A DNA stretch of 64,000 bases from Capnocytophaga periodontitidis. GTDB lineage: Bacteria; Bacteroidota; Bacteroidia; Flavobacteriales; Flavobacteriaceae. The notes beneath the pieces are model-generated. The model did not search any database and had not been told where the DNA came from. It was given only the letters and a program-made list of their open reading frames with translations. Position 1 is the stretch's first letter. Each line of letters opens with the position of its first letter. Positions 18,049 to 27,038 of this stretch are shown here, piece by piece. The stretch covers positions 310,001 through 374,000 of the forward strand of contig NZ_JAEFDB010000002.1 in the NCBI RefSeq assembly GCF_016126015.1, read 5' to 3'. Position numbers and translations under genes: made by a program.

Positions 18049-19593
18049 ATGAAAGCACTCAAAACCCTAATAGCACTACTGCTCCTCATTGGAATGGTAG
18101 CTTGCGAAAAAGATAAGGACGATCTCAGTTTCGTCCAAAATGCCACGGCTCCTACCGATGTCTCAGCTAAATTTCAGGTGAGCGCCGATAACTCAGGATC
18201 TGTAACCATCACACCAATAGCTACGGGAGTAACCTCCTACAAGGTCTACTTTGGCGATAGCACTGCAACTCCTACTACAGTGAAAGCAGGTGGTTCGGTA
18301 ACACATACTTATGCTGAAGGTAGTTACCAAGTGAAAATAGTAGCTGTGAACATCGCTGGCAAGGAGGCCGAAGCAACTTTGCCTTTAGAGGTGTCGTTCC
18401 GCGCCCCTGAGAATGTAGAAGTAACCGTAGCCAACGACCAAGCGGTTTCTAAGAAAGTGAATGTAACAGCTAAAGCCAACTTTGCAATTACCTATGATGT
18501 GTATTTCGGTGAAAGCGCCGATGAAAAACCGGTATCTGGTAATATAGGTGAAGTTGTTTCACACATTTATAAACAAACAGGTACTTACACCCTTACGATA
18601 GAGGTGAAAGGTGCTGGTAAACAAACTACCAAAGTACAAAAATCGGTACGAGTAATTGCTTTGCAACAGCCTACTACTGTAGCTCCTCAACCTCCAATCC
18701 GCAAAGCACAAGAGGTCGTTTCGCTTTTCAGCGGACGATATACCAATGTAGCAGGCACCGATTTCAACCCTAATTGGGGACAAGCCACTGCCTACAACCT
18801 CTTTAAGTTGGGTACTGATGAAATCTTGCAATACGCTCACCTCAATTATCAAGGTATCCAATTTGCCCGAGAAATCGACCTATCGGCGATGGAGTTCTTA
18901 CATTTAGACGTTTGGACTGCCGATGCTACCGCTTTAGATATCTATTTGATTAGCAAAAGCACAGGCGCTGACGGTGAGAAGTTTGTCAAAAAGACCCTCA
19001 CTGCCGATAAGTGGACAAGCATCGATATTCCACTAAATGACTACACCAAACAAGGATTTGTAATCACCGATGTACACCAAATAAAATTGGTAGGACAAGG
19101 TACCGTATTTATTGATAACTTGTATTTCTACAAAAAATCGAATATCGTAATAATCGAAAACTTTGAAGGTACAGCTCCCGAATTTACTACCTTTGGCAAT
19201 ATGGCAAATGTAGAAGTAGTAGCCAACCCTAAAAAAGTGGGTAATACTACAGCCAAAGTAGTAAAAATGGTGCGCACCAAAGGTTGTGAAACGTGGGCAG
19301 GCGCGTTCTTCACTTCCGAAAGTTTGGATATGAAAAGTCACAAGGTATTGAAGCTAAAAGCCTTGTCACCTAAAACAGGTATTGTTGTAAAAGTGAAATT
19401 AGAGGGAGCTACTAGCAATGAAGCAAAAGAAGTAGATGCTCGCATCACCAAAAAGAACACTTGGGAAGAACTTTCTTTTGACTTTACAGGCATTGATACC
19501 AGCGCAAAATATACTAAAGTAGTTGTTTTCTTCGACTTTGGTGAAAAAGGCGATGATACCACTTATTATTACGACGAAATAACACTTAATTAA
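18049..19593 (+). CDS. PKD/carbohydrate-binding surface lipoprotein, SGBP-B-like (PUL 2)
   Basis: A 514-residue lipoprotein (GMVACEK, Cys19). Two Ig/PKD-like modules (about 28-115 and 117-202; VYFGDS and VYFGES strands) are followed by two beta-sandwich regions (about 225-362 and 365-514) with LHLDVWTADATALDIYLIS and TVFIDNLYFYKK, typical of carbohydrate-binding jelly rolls. No catalytic signature is seen. In the laminarin/beta-1,3-glucan loci of Bacteroides the gene after susD encodes such a surface glycan-binding protein, and this one fits that slot. Specificity is inferred only. Confidence 0.8.
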   Translation: MKALKTLIALLLLIGMVACEKDKDDLSFVQNATAPTDVSAKFQVSADNSGSVTITPIATGVTSYKVYFGDSTATPTTVKAGGSVTHTYAEGSYQVKIVAVNIAGKEAEATLPLEVSFRAPENVEVTVANDQAVSKKVNVTAKANFAITYDVYFGESADEKPVSGNIGEVVSHIYKQTGTYTLTIEVKGAGKQTTKVQKSVRVIALQQPTTVAPQPPIRKAQEVVSLFSGRYTNVAGTDFNPNWGQATAYNLFKLGTDEILQYAHLNYQGIQFAREIDLSAMEFLHLDVWTADATALDIYLISKSTGADGEKFVKKTLTADKWTSIDIPLNDYTKQGFVITDVHQIKLVGQGTVFIDNLYFYKKSNIVIIENFEGTAPEFTTFGNMANVEVVANPKKVGNTTAKVVKMVRTKGCETWAGAFFTSESLDMKSHKVLKLKALSPKTGIVVKVKLEGATSNEAKEVDARITKKNTWEELSFDFTGIDTSAKYTKVVVFFDFGEKGDDTTYYYDEITLN

Positions 19594-19613
19594 TTGCCCG
19601 TGCAACTCACACT
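19592..19613 (+). repeat. Degenerate GTGCG-type repeat at the SGBP stop
   Basis: TTAATTGCCCGTGCAACTCACAC starts within the stop codon of the upstream gene; the palindrome has lost pairing (GTGCA/TCACAC). Confidence 0.55.
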
Positions 19614-19629
19614 AAATTGACAAATTAAA

Positions 19630-21273
19630 ATGAAAACCTTAAATCTTTTAACCCTATTAGTAGCTTTTGTCTTTATAAGTTGTAAAGATAAGCACGAGTT
19701 TGGAGACCTTACACCTCCTTCTAATGTAAATGCCTCATTCAGCATCGTGGGGGCTGATAACACTCATCCTCACGGCGACGGCACGGGTTTGGTGAACTTT
19801 GTAGTAACCGCCCAAAACGCCATTTCTTACCGTGTCGATTTTGGCGATGGCAAGACCGAAATGGCTCCTTCTGGTAAAATCCAACACCGCTATACCAAAG
19901 TAGGTACCAACAAATTCACAGCGGTAGTAAGTGCTGTAGGTGCAGGAGGCTCTATGAGTTCTGTACCTTTAGAATTGGAAGTATATAGTTCCTTCTCCGA
20001 TGCCGAAGCTGAAAATATGCTTGCTGGTAAGAATGTAGGCGATACTAAAACTTGGTATTGGGCTGCAAATGTAGCGGGATATGCAGGCTTAGGCCCTCAA
20101 GAAAGTGGCGACAATGGCGAATATGGTTACCCCGCTTGGTGGCAAGCAACACCATTTGACCCTACTCGTACTTGTATGTTCGAAAATTCCTTCATCTTCA
20201 CCCGTACAGCCAATGGTATTACCTATAAACAAACTGCCGATCACGTGTTTATACCAGGAGCTTACGCTGAGGTGTTAGGTGTAGCTAAAGACCAATGTCA
20301 CGGCACCGATGTAGTACCTACGATTACAGGCGAGAAACAAGTGTCCTTTGTGCCTTCTACTTCTAAAGCCGCTACCCAAGGTAAGTACGACAACAAAGCC
20401 TATCGCGGTACAGCTATCGAGCTCTCCAATGGTGGTATGCTCGGTTGGTGGGTAGGAGCAAGCACTTATGATATCATCAGCCTTACCGATACACAACTTG
20501 TCGTGCGCGTGATGCAACCTAATAGTCAGTTTGCTTGGTATCACATTTTCACTACTACCAAACCTTCCGAAAATAGCTTTACGAACCTTGTGTGGTACGA
20601 CGAGTTCAATAAAGCGGGCACCCCCGATGCGACCAAATGGACGTATGATTTGGGCAAAGGTAGTAATGGTTGGGGTAATAACGAGTTGCAAACATACACC
20701 AAAGACCCTGAAAATGTGAAAGTGGAAAATGGTGTGCTAAAAATTACTGCCAAAGCCGATGGGAATGGTGGTTATACTTCTGCTCGCCTCAAAACCGAAG
20801 GCTTGTATGGCTTCAAATATGGTAAAGTGGAAATCAAAGCCAAATTACCTGCTGCCAAAGGTACCTGGCCTGCAATGTGGTTCTTGGGCAATAACTTCGC
20901 TACCGAGGGCTGGCCTAAATGTGGCGAAATAGATATGCTCGAACAAAAAGGTAATAAAAAGACCCATATTCTCGGCGCTTGCCATTGGTACGACACTGAT
21001 AACAACCGTCAGGGTGATTACGACAAAGAAACTGAATTTGCAAACACTTCTGCAGATTTTCATATTTATACGATGACGTGGACAGAAAAAAAGATTATCT
21101 TTGCAGTCGATAACAAGAACTATTTCGAAATGGACAACAACGCTAAATTGCCATTCAACCAAAAATTCTTCCTTATTCTAAATGTCGCAATGGGAGGAAC
21201 ATTGGGAGGTCAAGTAGCTAATAATTTCACCGAAGATAGCCTTGAAATTGATTATGTGAGAATTTATCAGTAA
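19630..21273 (+). CDS. GH16 beta-glucanase lipoprotein with N-terminal PKD domain (PUL 2)
   Basis: Endo-beta-glucanase of GH16 (laminarinase/lichenase type). A lipoprotein signal (VFISC, Cys18) is followed by a PKD-like module (about 35-118), a linker domain (about 120-310) and the GH16 catalytic domain (about 318-547). The catalytic motif GEIDMLE puts the nucleophile at Glu433 and the acid/base at Glu438; the ExDxxE form with an extra Met is typical of laminarinases. ELQTYT and WPAMWFLG are further GH16 marks. As a surface lipoprotein it would start depolymerisation before SusCD import. Only the exact linkage preference is open. Confidence 0.92.
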   Translation: MKTLNLLTLLVAFVFISCKDKHEFGDLTPPSNVNASFSIVGADNTHPHGDGTGLVNFVVTAQNAISYRVDFGDGKTEMAPSGKIQHRYTKVGTNKFTAVVSAVGAGGSMSSVPLELEVYSSFSDAEAENMLAGKNVGDTKTWYWAANVAGYAGLGPQESGDNGEYGYPAWWQATPFDPTRTCMFENSFIFTRTANGITYKQTADHVFIPGAYAEVLGVAKDQCHGTDVVPTITGEKQVSFVPSTSKAATQGKYDNKAYRGTAIELSNGGMLGWWVGASTYDIISLTDTQLVVRVMQPNSQFAWYHIFTTTKPSENSFTNLVWYDEFNKAGTPDATKWTYDLGKGSNGWGNNELQTYTKDPENVKVENGVLKITAKADGNGGYTSARLKTEGLYGFKYGKVEIKAKLPAAKGTWPAMWFLGNNFATEGWPKCGEIDMLEQKGNKKTHILGACHWYDTDNNRQGDYDKETEFANTSADFHIYTMTWTEKKIIFAVDNKNYFEMDNNAKLPFNQKFFLILNVAMGGTLGGQVANNFTEDSLEIDYVRIYQ

Positions 21274-21285
21274 ATACTATCGCAA

Positions 21286-21360
21286 ACTTTGCCAAAGTTA
21301 ATAGTTGTGATAATCAATCACTCTTGCAGTATGTTGTGTAGGGGCGTATTGTATACGCCC
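21286..21360 (+). repeat. CTTTGCCAAAG + GGGCGTAT-TGT-ATACGCCC dispersed repeat
   Basis: ACTTTGCCAAAG, a 45-nt arm with AGTATGTTGTGTAG and a perfect hairpin GGGCGTATTGTATACGCCC (21342-21360). Diverged relatives with other hairpin sequences stand at 27428-27507 and 32559-32645. Confidence 0.65.
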
Positions 21361-21430
21361 ACGTGATGTATCATTTTTGTGTAAATTCGTGAGACTCGTT
21401 TTATAGCGAACTCACCTTAAAATAAGTTTT

Positions 21431-23716
21431 ATGAAGAAATTAATCTGTGCTGTTACTGTCTTATTCGCTGTAGTAGCTTGTAACAATTCGTCAAAAACCG
21501 ACGATAAAACCCCTGTGAAATGGGAATCCTTCAGTGGCGATAAAAACATCGAACGCAAGGTAGATTCTTTGCTATCGCTAATGACCTTAGAAGAAAAAAT
21601 AGGACAACTTACTCAGTTTGCCGCTAATTGGGATGTTACAGGCCCCGTAATGTCCGATGACTTTCAGCCTTATCTCGAAAAAGGTCTCGTAGGTAGTGTG
21701 TTCAATGCTGTTACCGTGCCTGGAGTGCGCAAATTGCAGGATATAGCTGTCAAGAAAACTCGCTTGGGTATCCCTATTCTATTTGGTTACGACGTGATTC
21801 ACGGTTATAAAACCATATTCCCTATGTCGCTTGCCGAAGCCTGCTCTTGGGATTTAGACCTAATGCGCCAAACTGCTGCTATTGCTGCCGAAGAAGCTGC
21901 CGCCGATGGCATCAAATGGACGTTCGCTCCTATGGTCGACCTCGCTCGCGACCCACGCTGGGGGCGTGTGATGGAAGGCGCTGGCGAAGACCCCTTCTTG
22001 GGAAGTGAAATCGCCAAAGCTCGCGTACAAGGTTTTCAAGGGGGAACCGACTGGCATTCGCTTAGCAAAACCAATACTGTCTTAGCGTGTGTAAAACACT
22101 TTGCTGCCTATGGCGCTGCCGAAGCAGGACGCGACTACAATACTGCCGAGCTCTCTCAGCACACCCTTTGGAATGCCTATCTACCACCTTATAAAGCAGC
22201 GATCGATGCAGGAGTGGGCACCGTAATGGCTTCCTTCAACGAGGTGAACGGTATCCCTGCAACTGCCAATCGCTATCTAATGACCGATATCCTTCGCAAA
22301 CAATGGGGCTTTAAAGGCTTTGTAGTAACCGATTATACCGGTATTAACGAACTGGTTCCTCACGGTGTTGCGGTTGATAATAAGCACGCTGCCGAGTTAG
22401 CAATCAATGCTGGTATTGATATGGATATGACAGGCGCTAACTTTATCAAGCACCTCAAAAAATCAGTCGAAGAGGGTAAGGTAAAAGAAGAGACTATCAA
22501 CACCGCTGTACGCCGTATCTTGGAAATGAAATTCGTATTGGGCTTGTTTGATGACCCTTATAAGTTCCTCGATGAGAATCGCGCCAAAACAACCCTTATG
22601 AAACCGGAGTTCTTGCAAGTAGCCCGCACTGCCGTTGCTAAATCGGTGGTATTGCTCAAAAACAACGCCGAGGTATTGCCTATCACTCCCGATATGCCGA
22701 AAAGGGTAGCCCTTATAGGCCCTATGATAAAAGATTCTATTAACCAAAATGGCGAATGGCAAGGTCGCGGCGACCGTGAACTCAGCGCTTCTCTTTTCAA
22801 AGGATTACAAGAAGTGTATAAAGATAGTAAGGTGCAGTTTAGCTATGCCAAAGGTTGTACACTTACCGCCACAACTTCTGCCGATATAGCCAAAGCAGTA
22901 GCCACCGCACGTACCGCCGATGTAGCAGTGGTAGCCTTAGGTGAAGACTATAACTGGTCTGGTGAATCTGCTTGCCTTACCGATATACGTTTGCGCGCTC
23001 CTCAACGTGAATTGCTCCGCGCTCTCAAACAAACAGGCAAACCTATAGTGTTATTAGTGTATAGCGGTCGTCCGCTCGACCTCAGTGAAGAAAGTGAATT
23101 AGCCGATGCTATTTTACAAGTATGGTTTCCTGGTACCCAGTCAGGTTATGGTATCGCCGATGTATTATCAGGTAAGTACAACCCTTCAGGGCGTTTGGTG
23201 ATGAGTTTCCCTCGTAATGTTGGGCAAGTGCCTATCTATTACAATCACAAGAATACTGGTCGCCCCGTTGATCCTAATAACCCAACAGTTGATTACCGTT
23301 CTAAATATGAGGATGCGCCTGTCACACCACTCTATCCTTTTGGTTACGGATTGAGCTACACCACCTTTAATATTAGTAATGTACAGCTCAGCAGTGCCAC
23401 CCTCAGTAAAGGAGGTAAACTCACCGTTACAGCCCAAGTAGCCAATACCGGCAAGCGCGATGGTGAAATAGTAGTACAGTTATATATTCGCGATTTGGTA
23501 GGTAGTGTAACCCGTCCGGTGAAAGAGCTCAAAGGCTTCCAAAAAGTGGCTCTCAAGGCAGGCGAAAGCAAACAAGTGCAGTTTGAAATCACCGAAGACC
23601 TCTTAGCCTTTTACAACGCCGATTTGAAAAAAGTAACCGAACCCGGCGCTTTCAAACTTTGGGTAGCCCAACACTCTGCCGATAACAGCAACGAAAAAGA
23701 TTTTGAACTAAAGTAG
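21431..23716 (+). CDS. bglX: GH3 beta-glucosidase lipoprotein (PUL 2)
   Basis: A 761-residue GH3 enzyme releasing glucose from the non-reducing end of beta-glucan oligosaccharides. Signal with VVACNNS (Cys17), so probably periplasmic lipid-anchored. The TIM-barrel domain has ARDPRWGRVMEGAGEDP, VKHFAAYG and the nucleophile in GFKGFVVTDYTG (Asp301). The alpha/beta domain has VALGEDYNWSGESA, and a C-terminal FnIII-like domain (about 655-755) follows. Length and architecture match BglX-type enzymes. A 157-bp spacer separates it from GH16, so it may have an extra promoter. It completes the beta-glucan pathway. Confidence 0.93.
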   Translation: MKKLICAVTVLFAVVACNNSSKTDDKTPVKWESFSGDKNIERKVDSLLSLMTLEEKIGQLTQFAANWDVTGPVMSDDFQPYLEKGLVGSVFNAVTVPGVRKLQDIAVKKTRLGIPILFGYDVIHGYKTIFPMSLAEACSWDLDLMRQTAAIAAEEAAADGIKWTFAPMVDLARDPRWGRVMEGAGEDPFLGSEIAKARVQGFQGGTDWHSLSKTNTVLACVKHFAAYGAAEAGRDYNTAELSQHTLWNAYLPPYKAAIDAGVGTVMASFNEVNGIPATANRYLMTDILRKQWGFKGFVVTDYTGINELVPHGVAVDNKHAAELAINAGIDMDMTGANFIKHLKKSVEEGKVKEETINTAVRRILEMKFVLGLFDDPYKFLDENRAKTTLMKPEFLQVARTAVAKSVVLLKNNAEVLPITPDMPKRVALIGPMIKDSINQNGEWQGRGDRELSASLFKGLQEVYKDSKVQFSYAKGCTLTATTSADIAKAVATARTADVAVVALGEDYNWSGESACLTDIRLRAPQRELLRALKQTGKPIVLLVYSGRPLDLSEESELADAILQVWFPGTQSGYGIADVLSGKYNPSGRLVMSFPRNVGQVPIYYNHKNTGRPVDPNNPTVDYRSKYEDAPVTPLYPFGYGLSYTTFNISNVQLSSATLSKGGKLTVTAQVANTGKRDGEIVVQLYIRDLVGSVTRPVKELKGFQKVALKAGESKQVQFEITEDLLAFYNADLKKVTEPGAFKLWVAQHSADNSNEKDFELK

Positions 23717-23741
23717 ATTTTTTTTCTTTCATTATTGCTAA

Positions 23742-23796
23742 ACTTTGCCAAAGGTTTTAATAGCTTATCCTGCTACACCTTTGGCAAAGTCTTTTT
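23742..23796 (+). terminator. Terminator made of a nested palindromic repeat, after GH3
   Basis: ACTTTGCCAAAGG (23742-23754) pairs with CCTTTGGCAAAGT (23778-23790), followed by CTTTTTAT. The inner part TAATAGCTTATCCTGCTACA is a decayed form of the GTCGT-GCT-ACGAC hairpin seen at 32488 and 62509. Confidence 0.7.
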
Positions 23797-23844
23797 ATAA
23801 ACTGACTATTCAGCTCACAACCTATCCCTAAAATAAAGAGAAAT

Positions 23845-24033
23845 ATGAGAAGTAAAGAGATATTTTTCAGCTCCCTTATAATAATTCTTATAGCACTATA
23901 TATCTATAGTTTTATAGAAGATATAAAATCTTATGATAGTTTTAGCTTTTTGCTAGCTAAAGGTTTTTTAAAAACAATCCCACTGGCGCTAATTATCGCA
24001 AAATGGCTAAAAGAATTCAAAGAAAATAATTGA
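23845..24033 (+). CDS. Small hypothetical membrane protein
   Basis: 62 residues with one clear N-terminal membrane helix (FFSSLIIILIALYIYSF) and a second hydrophobic stretch (TIPLALIIAKW). No family recognised. A weak ribosome-binding context (AAAGAGAAAT) precedes the ATG. It follows the PUL 2 terminator, so it is probably transcribed separately. Low AT-type complexity; a real gene is likely but not certain. Confidence 0.5.
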   Translation: MRSKEIFFSSLIIILIALYIYSFIEDIKSYDSFSFLLAKGFLKTIPLALIIAKWLKEFKENN

Positions 24034-24136
24034 GTTTTTCCGATCCTTTCCAAGAGTACCCACTGCTCCCACAACTCCCACCACTCTCACCCCCTCCCAT
24101 CGCTCCCACAACTCCCACTGCTTACACCATCTTTTT

Positions 24137-24164
24137 CCGGCTTGTCCCCCTTCGGGATTGTCGG
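24137..24164 (+). repeat. Diverged UUCG-hairpin repeat
   Basis: CCGGCTTGTCCCCCTTCGGG then ATTGTCGG; the 3' stem half is diverged compared with 17996-18026. Confidence 0.6.
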
Positions 24165-24290
24165 CAATTGCCGAGTAAGTGAGTCAGCGCCTTTCCGAGA
24201 TTCTCATTCCACACCTCCTATATATCCCATCTGATTATCAACATCTTAAAAAATATTTTACCAAAAATCATAAAAAAATCTCTCAAAAAT

Positions 24291-24321
24291 TTTGGAGGTT
24301 TCAAAATTTGTTATACTTTTG
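24291..24321 (+). promoter_or_regulatory. Promoter of the tRNA-tuf cluster
   Basis: TTTG 24291-24294, 19-nt spacer, TACTTTTG 24314-24321; full Bacteroidota consensus, 19 nt before the first tRNA. Confidence 0.75.
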
Positions 24322-24340
24322 CGCTCTGTAAGACAAAAAC

Positions 24341-24414
24341 GCCGGCATAGCTCAGTTGGCCAGAGCACGTGATTTGTAATCTCGGGGTCGTGGGTTCGAA
24401 TCCCTCTGCCGGCT
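24341..24414 (+). tRNA. tRNA-Thr (anticodon TGT)
   Basis: 74 nt. Acceptor stem GCCGGCA/TGCCGGC with discriminator T, D-arm CTCAGTTGG, anticodon TGT in GATTTGTAATC, T-arm GGTTCGAATCC. CCA is not encoded. First of four tRNAs ahead of tuf. Confidence 0.97.
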
Positions 24415-24455
24415 CAAAATAAGTACATATTTTAATAGTTTAAAATTTTTTACTC

Positions 24456-24537
24456 GGGGAGATACTCAAGCGGCCAACGAGGGCAGACTGTAAATCTGCT
24501 GGTTTTACCTTCACAGGTTCGAATCCTGTTCTCCCCA
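24456..24537 (+). tRNA. tRNA-Tyr (anticodon GTA)
   Basis: 82 nt with a long variable arm (class II tRNA). Acceptor GGGGAGA/TCTCCCC, discriminator A, anticodon GTA in GACTGTAAATC, T-arm GGTTCGAATCC. Confidence 0.97.
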
Positions 24538-24557
24538 CTGTCATATTTTTATTTTTT

Positions 24558-24630
24558 GCGGGAGTAGCTCAGTTGGTAGAGCGTCAGCCTTCCAAGCTGA
24601 ATGTCGCGAGTTCGAACCTCGTCTCCCGCT
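24558..24630 (+). tRNA. tRNA-Gly (anticodon TCC)
   Basis: 73 nt. Acceptor GCGGGAG/CTCCCGC, discriminator T, D-arm CTCAGTTGGTAGAG, anticodon TCC in CCTTCCAAGC, T-arm AGTTCGAACCT. Confidence 0.97.
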
Positions 24631-24642
24631 CTTTTTGTGTAT

Positions 24643-24714
<72 letters not shown>

Positions 24715-24779
24715 CATATTATCTTTTGTACACACATCAAACACTCATTTATATAACTAAGATTTAAAATTTATTTAAA

Positions 24780-25967
24780 ATGGCAAAAGAAACATTTGAT
24801 CGTTCCAAACCCCACTTGAATATTGGTACAATTGGACACGTAGACCACGGTAAAACTACTTTGACAGCCGCTATTACTAAAGTATTAGCTGACGCTGGTC
24901 TTTCAGAAGTTCGTAGCTTCGATTCAATCGATAACGCTCCAGAAGAAAAAGAACGCGGTATTACTATTAATACCTCTCACGTAGAATATCAAACAGCTAC
25001 TCGTCACTACGCACACGTTGACTGTCCTGGCCACGCCGACTACGTGAAAAATATGATTACCGGTGCTGCCCAAATGGACGGCGCTATCCTCGTAGTTGCC
25101 GCTACCGACGGACCTATGCCTCAAACTCGTGAGCACATCCTCCTCGGTCGCCAAGTAGGTATTCCTCGTATCGTTGTGTTTATGAACAAAGTAGATATGG
25201 TAGACGACCCAGAATTATTGGAACTCGTAGAACTCGAAATGCGTGAACTTTTGAGCTCTTACCAATACGATGGCGATAACACTCCTATCATTCAAGGCTC
25301 TGCTCTTGGAGCTCTTAACGGTGAGAAAAAATGGGTTGATACTGTACTCGCCCTTATGGACGCTGTTGATAAATGGATCGAACTTCCAACTCGTGACATC
25401 GATAAACCATTCTTGATGCCTATTGAAGACGTGTTCACTATCACCGGTCGTGGTACCGTTGCTACTGGTCGTATCGAAACTGGTGAAGCTAAAACAGGTG
25501 ATGCAGTTGAAATCATCGGTATGGGTGCTGAAAAATTGACCTCTACTATTACTGGGGTTGAAATGTTCCGCAAAATCCTCGACCGTGGTGAAGCTGGTGA
25601 CAACGTTGGTTTGTTGCTCCGTGGTATCGACAAAAAAGACATCAAACGTGGTATGGTAATCTGCAAACCAGGTTCTGTAACTCCACACGCTAAATTCAAA
25701 GCTGAGGTGTATATCCTTTCTAAAGAAGAAGGAGGTCGTCACACTCCATTCCACAACAACTACCGTCCTCAATTCTACGTACGTACTACCGACGTAACCG
25801 GTACTATCCACTTGCAACCAGGCGTTGATATGGTTATGCCTGGTGATAACGTAACTATTGAAGTAGAATTGTTGCAACCTATCGCTCTTAACGTAGGTCT
25901 CCGTTTCGCTATCCGCGAAGGGGGTCGTACAGTAGGTGCTGGTCAAGTAACTGAAATCCTTGACTAA
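24780..25967 (+). CDS. tuf: Elongation factor Tu
   Basis: 395 residues, standard EF-Tu length. GTPase motifs GHVDHGKTT (P-loop, about residues 19-27), DCPGHADY and NKVD are intact; domains 2 and 3 follow ([26 protein letters not shown] at the C-terminus). It delivers aminoacyl-tRNA to the ribosome. It is cotranscribed with the four tRNAs upstream and ends at a strong hairpin terminator before trnW. Codon use is visibly more optimised (CGT, GGT, ATC) than in neighbours, as expected for a highly expressed gene. Confidence 0.99.
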   Translation: MAKETFDRSKPHLNIGTIGHVDHGKTTLTAAITKVLADAGLSEVRSFDSIDNAPEEKERGITINTSHVEYQTATRHYAHVDCPGHADYVKNMITGAAQMDGAILVVAATDGPMPQTREHILLGRQVGIPRIVVFMNKVDMVDDPELLELVELEMRELLSSYQYDGDNTPIIQGSALGALNGEKKWVDTVLALMDAVDKWIELPTRDIDKPFLMPIEDVFTITGRGTVATGRIETGEAKTGDAVEIIGMGAEKLTSTITGVEMFRKILDRGEAGDNVGLLLRGIDKKDIKRGMVICKPGSVTPHAKFKAEVYILSKEEGGRHTPFHNNYRPQFYVRTTDVTGTIHLQPGVDMVMPGDNVTIEVELLQPIALNVGLRFAIREGGRTVGAGQVTEILD

Positions 25968-26002
25968 TTTCTAACTTAGAATTTAAGTTATAACAATCAT
26001 AC

Positions 26003-26040
26003 AAAAAAGTTTTGGGTTCTAAAAACTCAAAACTTTTTTA
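26003..26040 (+). terminator. tuf terminator
   Basis: AAAAAGTTTTGGGTT pairs with AACTCAAAACTTTTTT across a CTAAA loop (one G-T wobble), ending in a T run. It lies 36 bp after tuf and 5 bp before trnW. Confidence 0.8.
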
Positions 26041-26044
26041 AAAT

Positions 26045-26115
26045 ACGGGTGTAGTTCAAGGGTAGAATAGCGGTCTCCAAAACCGTTGATGGGGGTTCGA
26101 ATCCCTCCACCCGTG
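26045..26115 (+). tRNA. tRNA-Trp (anticodon CCA)
   Basis: 71 nt. Acceptor ACGGGTG/CACCCGT, discriminator G, D-arm TTCAAGGGTAGAA, anticodon CCA in GTCTCCAAAAC, T-arm GGTTCGAATCC. In many Bacteroidota this gene is followed by secE-nusG; here it is followed by a repeat and a toxin-antitoxin pair. Confidence 0.97.
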
Positions 26116-26131
26116 CTATAAAAATCTAAAT

Positions 26132-26169
26132 AAACTTTGTCAAAGTCCCAAAACTCTGACAAAGTTTTT
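26132..26169 (+). terminator. Putative terminator downstream of trnW
   Basis: AAACTTTGTCAAAG pairs with CTCTGACAAAGTTT (one mismatch) followed by TTC; 16 bp after trnW. The same hairpin recurs at 27043-27080 after the toxin gene. Confidence 0.6.
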
Positions 26170-26294
26170 CCTTTTTCACCACTCCCACCCCTCTCACCAT
26201 CTTTTTCCAGCTTGTCCCCCTTCGGGGGTTCGGGGGCTATCTCCCACCGCTCCCCCTATCTGCCCGTGCAGCTCGCACTAAAAACCACTAAATG

Positions 26295-26326
26295 TTTTGA
26301 TAATAAATAAAAAAGTTATATCTTTG
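26295..26326 (+). promoter_or_regulatory. Promoter of the toxin-antitoxin operon
   Basis: TTTTG 26295-26299, 19-nt spacer, TATCTTTG 26319-26326; full consensus, 25 nt before the antitoxin ATG. Confidence 0.75.
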
Positions 26327-26350
26327 CCTTTCAAATAAAAGTTAATAAAG

Positions 26351-26614
26351 ATGTTGAATTATACCCCCTATAATCGTGTAGATACTTATACCAATCTTTT
26401 AAATACTTTAAGTAGATTAGAAAAGGTAGAGCTTATTAAAAAAATAGCCGACTCCTTAAAAGAAGATACTATAGATACTGAAAAATTGGAGAGGGAAAAA
26501 AGTTTTTTCAGTTCTTTTGGGGCTTTCTCCAGCGAACAAGCAGCCGAAGATATTATTGCTGATATAAAAGGAAGTAGAGCATTTAGAAAACGAGATTTAT
26601 CTTTAGAAATATGA
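26351..26614 (+). CDS. Putative antitoxin of a VapBC-like pair
   Basis: 87 residues, helical and charged, no recognised DNA-binding fold: LEKVELIKKIADSLKE resembles the helical start found in several small Bacteroidota antitoxins, and the C-terminal IKGSRAFRKRDLSLEI could be the toxin-binding tail. The stop overlaps the toxin start (ATGA, 26611-26614), the usual arrangement of antitoxin first, toxin second. Assignment rests mainly on this context. The gene is AT-rich relative to tuf and mrp, consistent with acquisition. Confidence 0.75.
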   Translation: MLNYTPYNRVDTYTNLLNTLSRLEKVELIKKIADSLKEDTIDTEKLEREKSFFSSFGAFSSEQAAEDIIADIKGSRAFRKRDLSLEI

Positions 26615-27018
26615 AGTATTTATTAGATACAAATATTTGTGTGTTTTTTCTAAGAGGAAAGTTGAACTTAGATGAAATTATTAGAGAAAAAGGTTATGAG
26701 AATTGTTTTATTTCTGAACTAACAGCTTTTGAGTTGAAATATGGAGCTGAAAATAGTCTCAATCCTGAAAAGTCTCATAAGGCAGTTAATAATTTTTTAA
26801 ACGGGATTAAGATTCTTCCTATTTCAGAAATAGGAGATAAATATGCAAAAATAAAAGTAAAACTTAGAAAACAAGGAACTCCAATACACGATGAATTTGA
26901 TTTAATGATAGGAGTTACAGCTCTTTTTTATAACTTGACTTTAGTAACTGATAATATTAAAGATTTTAGATTTATAGAGAACCTAGAAGTAGAAAATTGG
27001 TTTGATAGAACATATTGA
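26611..27018 (+). CDS. PIN-domain toxin, VapC-like ribonuclease
   Basis: 135 residues, normal VapC size. The acidic residues of a PIN nuclease are in place: Asp6 in YLLDTNI, Glu41 in LTAFELKYG, Asp94/Asp97 in IHDEFDLMIGVTAL and Asp114 in LVTDNIKDF. Known VapC proteins cleave tRNA or rRNA; the target here cannot be read. It overlaps its antitoxin gene by 4 nt and is followed within 25 bp by direct-repeat copy 2. Family call firm, target unknown. Confidence 0.9.
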   Translation: MKYLLDTNICVFFLRGKLNLDEIIREKGYENCFISELTAFELKYGAENSLNPEKSHKAVNNFLNGIKILPISEIGDKYAKIKVKLRKQGTPIHDEFDLMIGVTALFYNLTLVTDNIKDFRFIENLEVENWFDRTY

Positions 27019-27038
27019 TAAGTATAAAAATGATTAAT

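Larger units (their letters stand above)
24034..24340 (+). other. 307-bp spacer with CTCCCAC-rich tract
   Basis: No gene. 24058-24125 is a strand-biased pyrimidine tract of imperfect CTCCCAC repeats, also present at 26181-26203 and 27087-27165. The tRNA-operon promoter lies at 24291-24321. Confidence 0.6.
26128..26339 (+). repeat. Direct repeat copy 1, upstream of the toxin-antitoxin pair
   Basis: About 210 bp: a CTTTGTCAAAG hairpin, CTCCCAC-type tract, UUCG hairpin (26207-26238), GTGCA-GCT-CGCAC core (26266-26278) and a complete promoter. Copy 2 at 27039-27304 is nearly identical apart from an internal duplication of about 55 bp. The two copies bracket the antitoxin/toxin genes exactly. Confidence 0.9.

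Noticed and set aside
25215-25946. Antisense ORF of 243 codons inside tuf
   Set aside because: Runs exactly through the tuf gene in the opposite strand; codon bias of the highly expressed tuf keeps the reverse frame open. No family resemblance.
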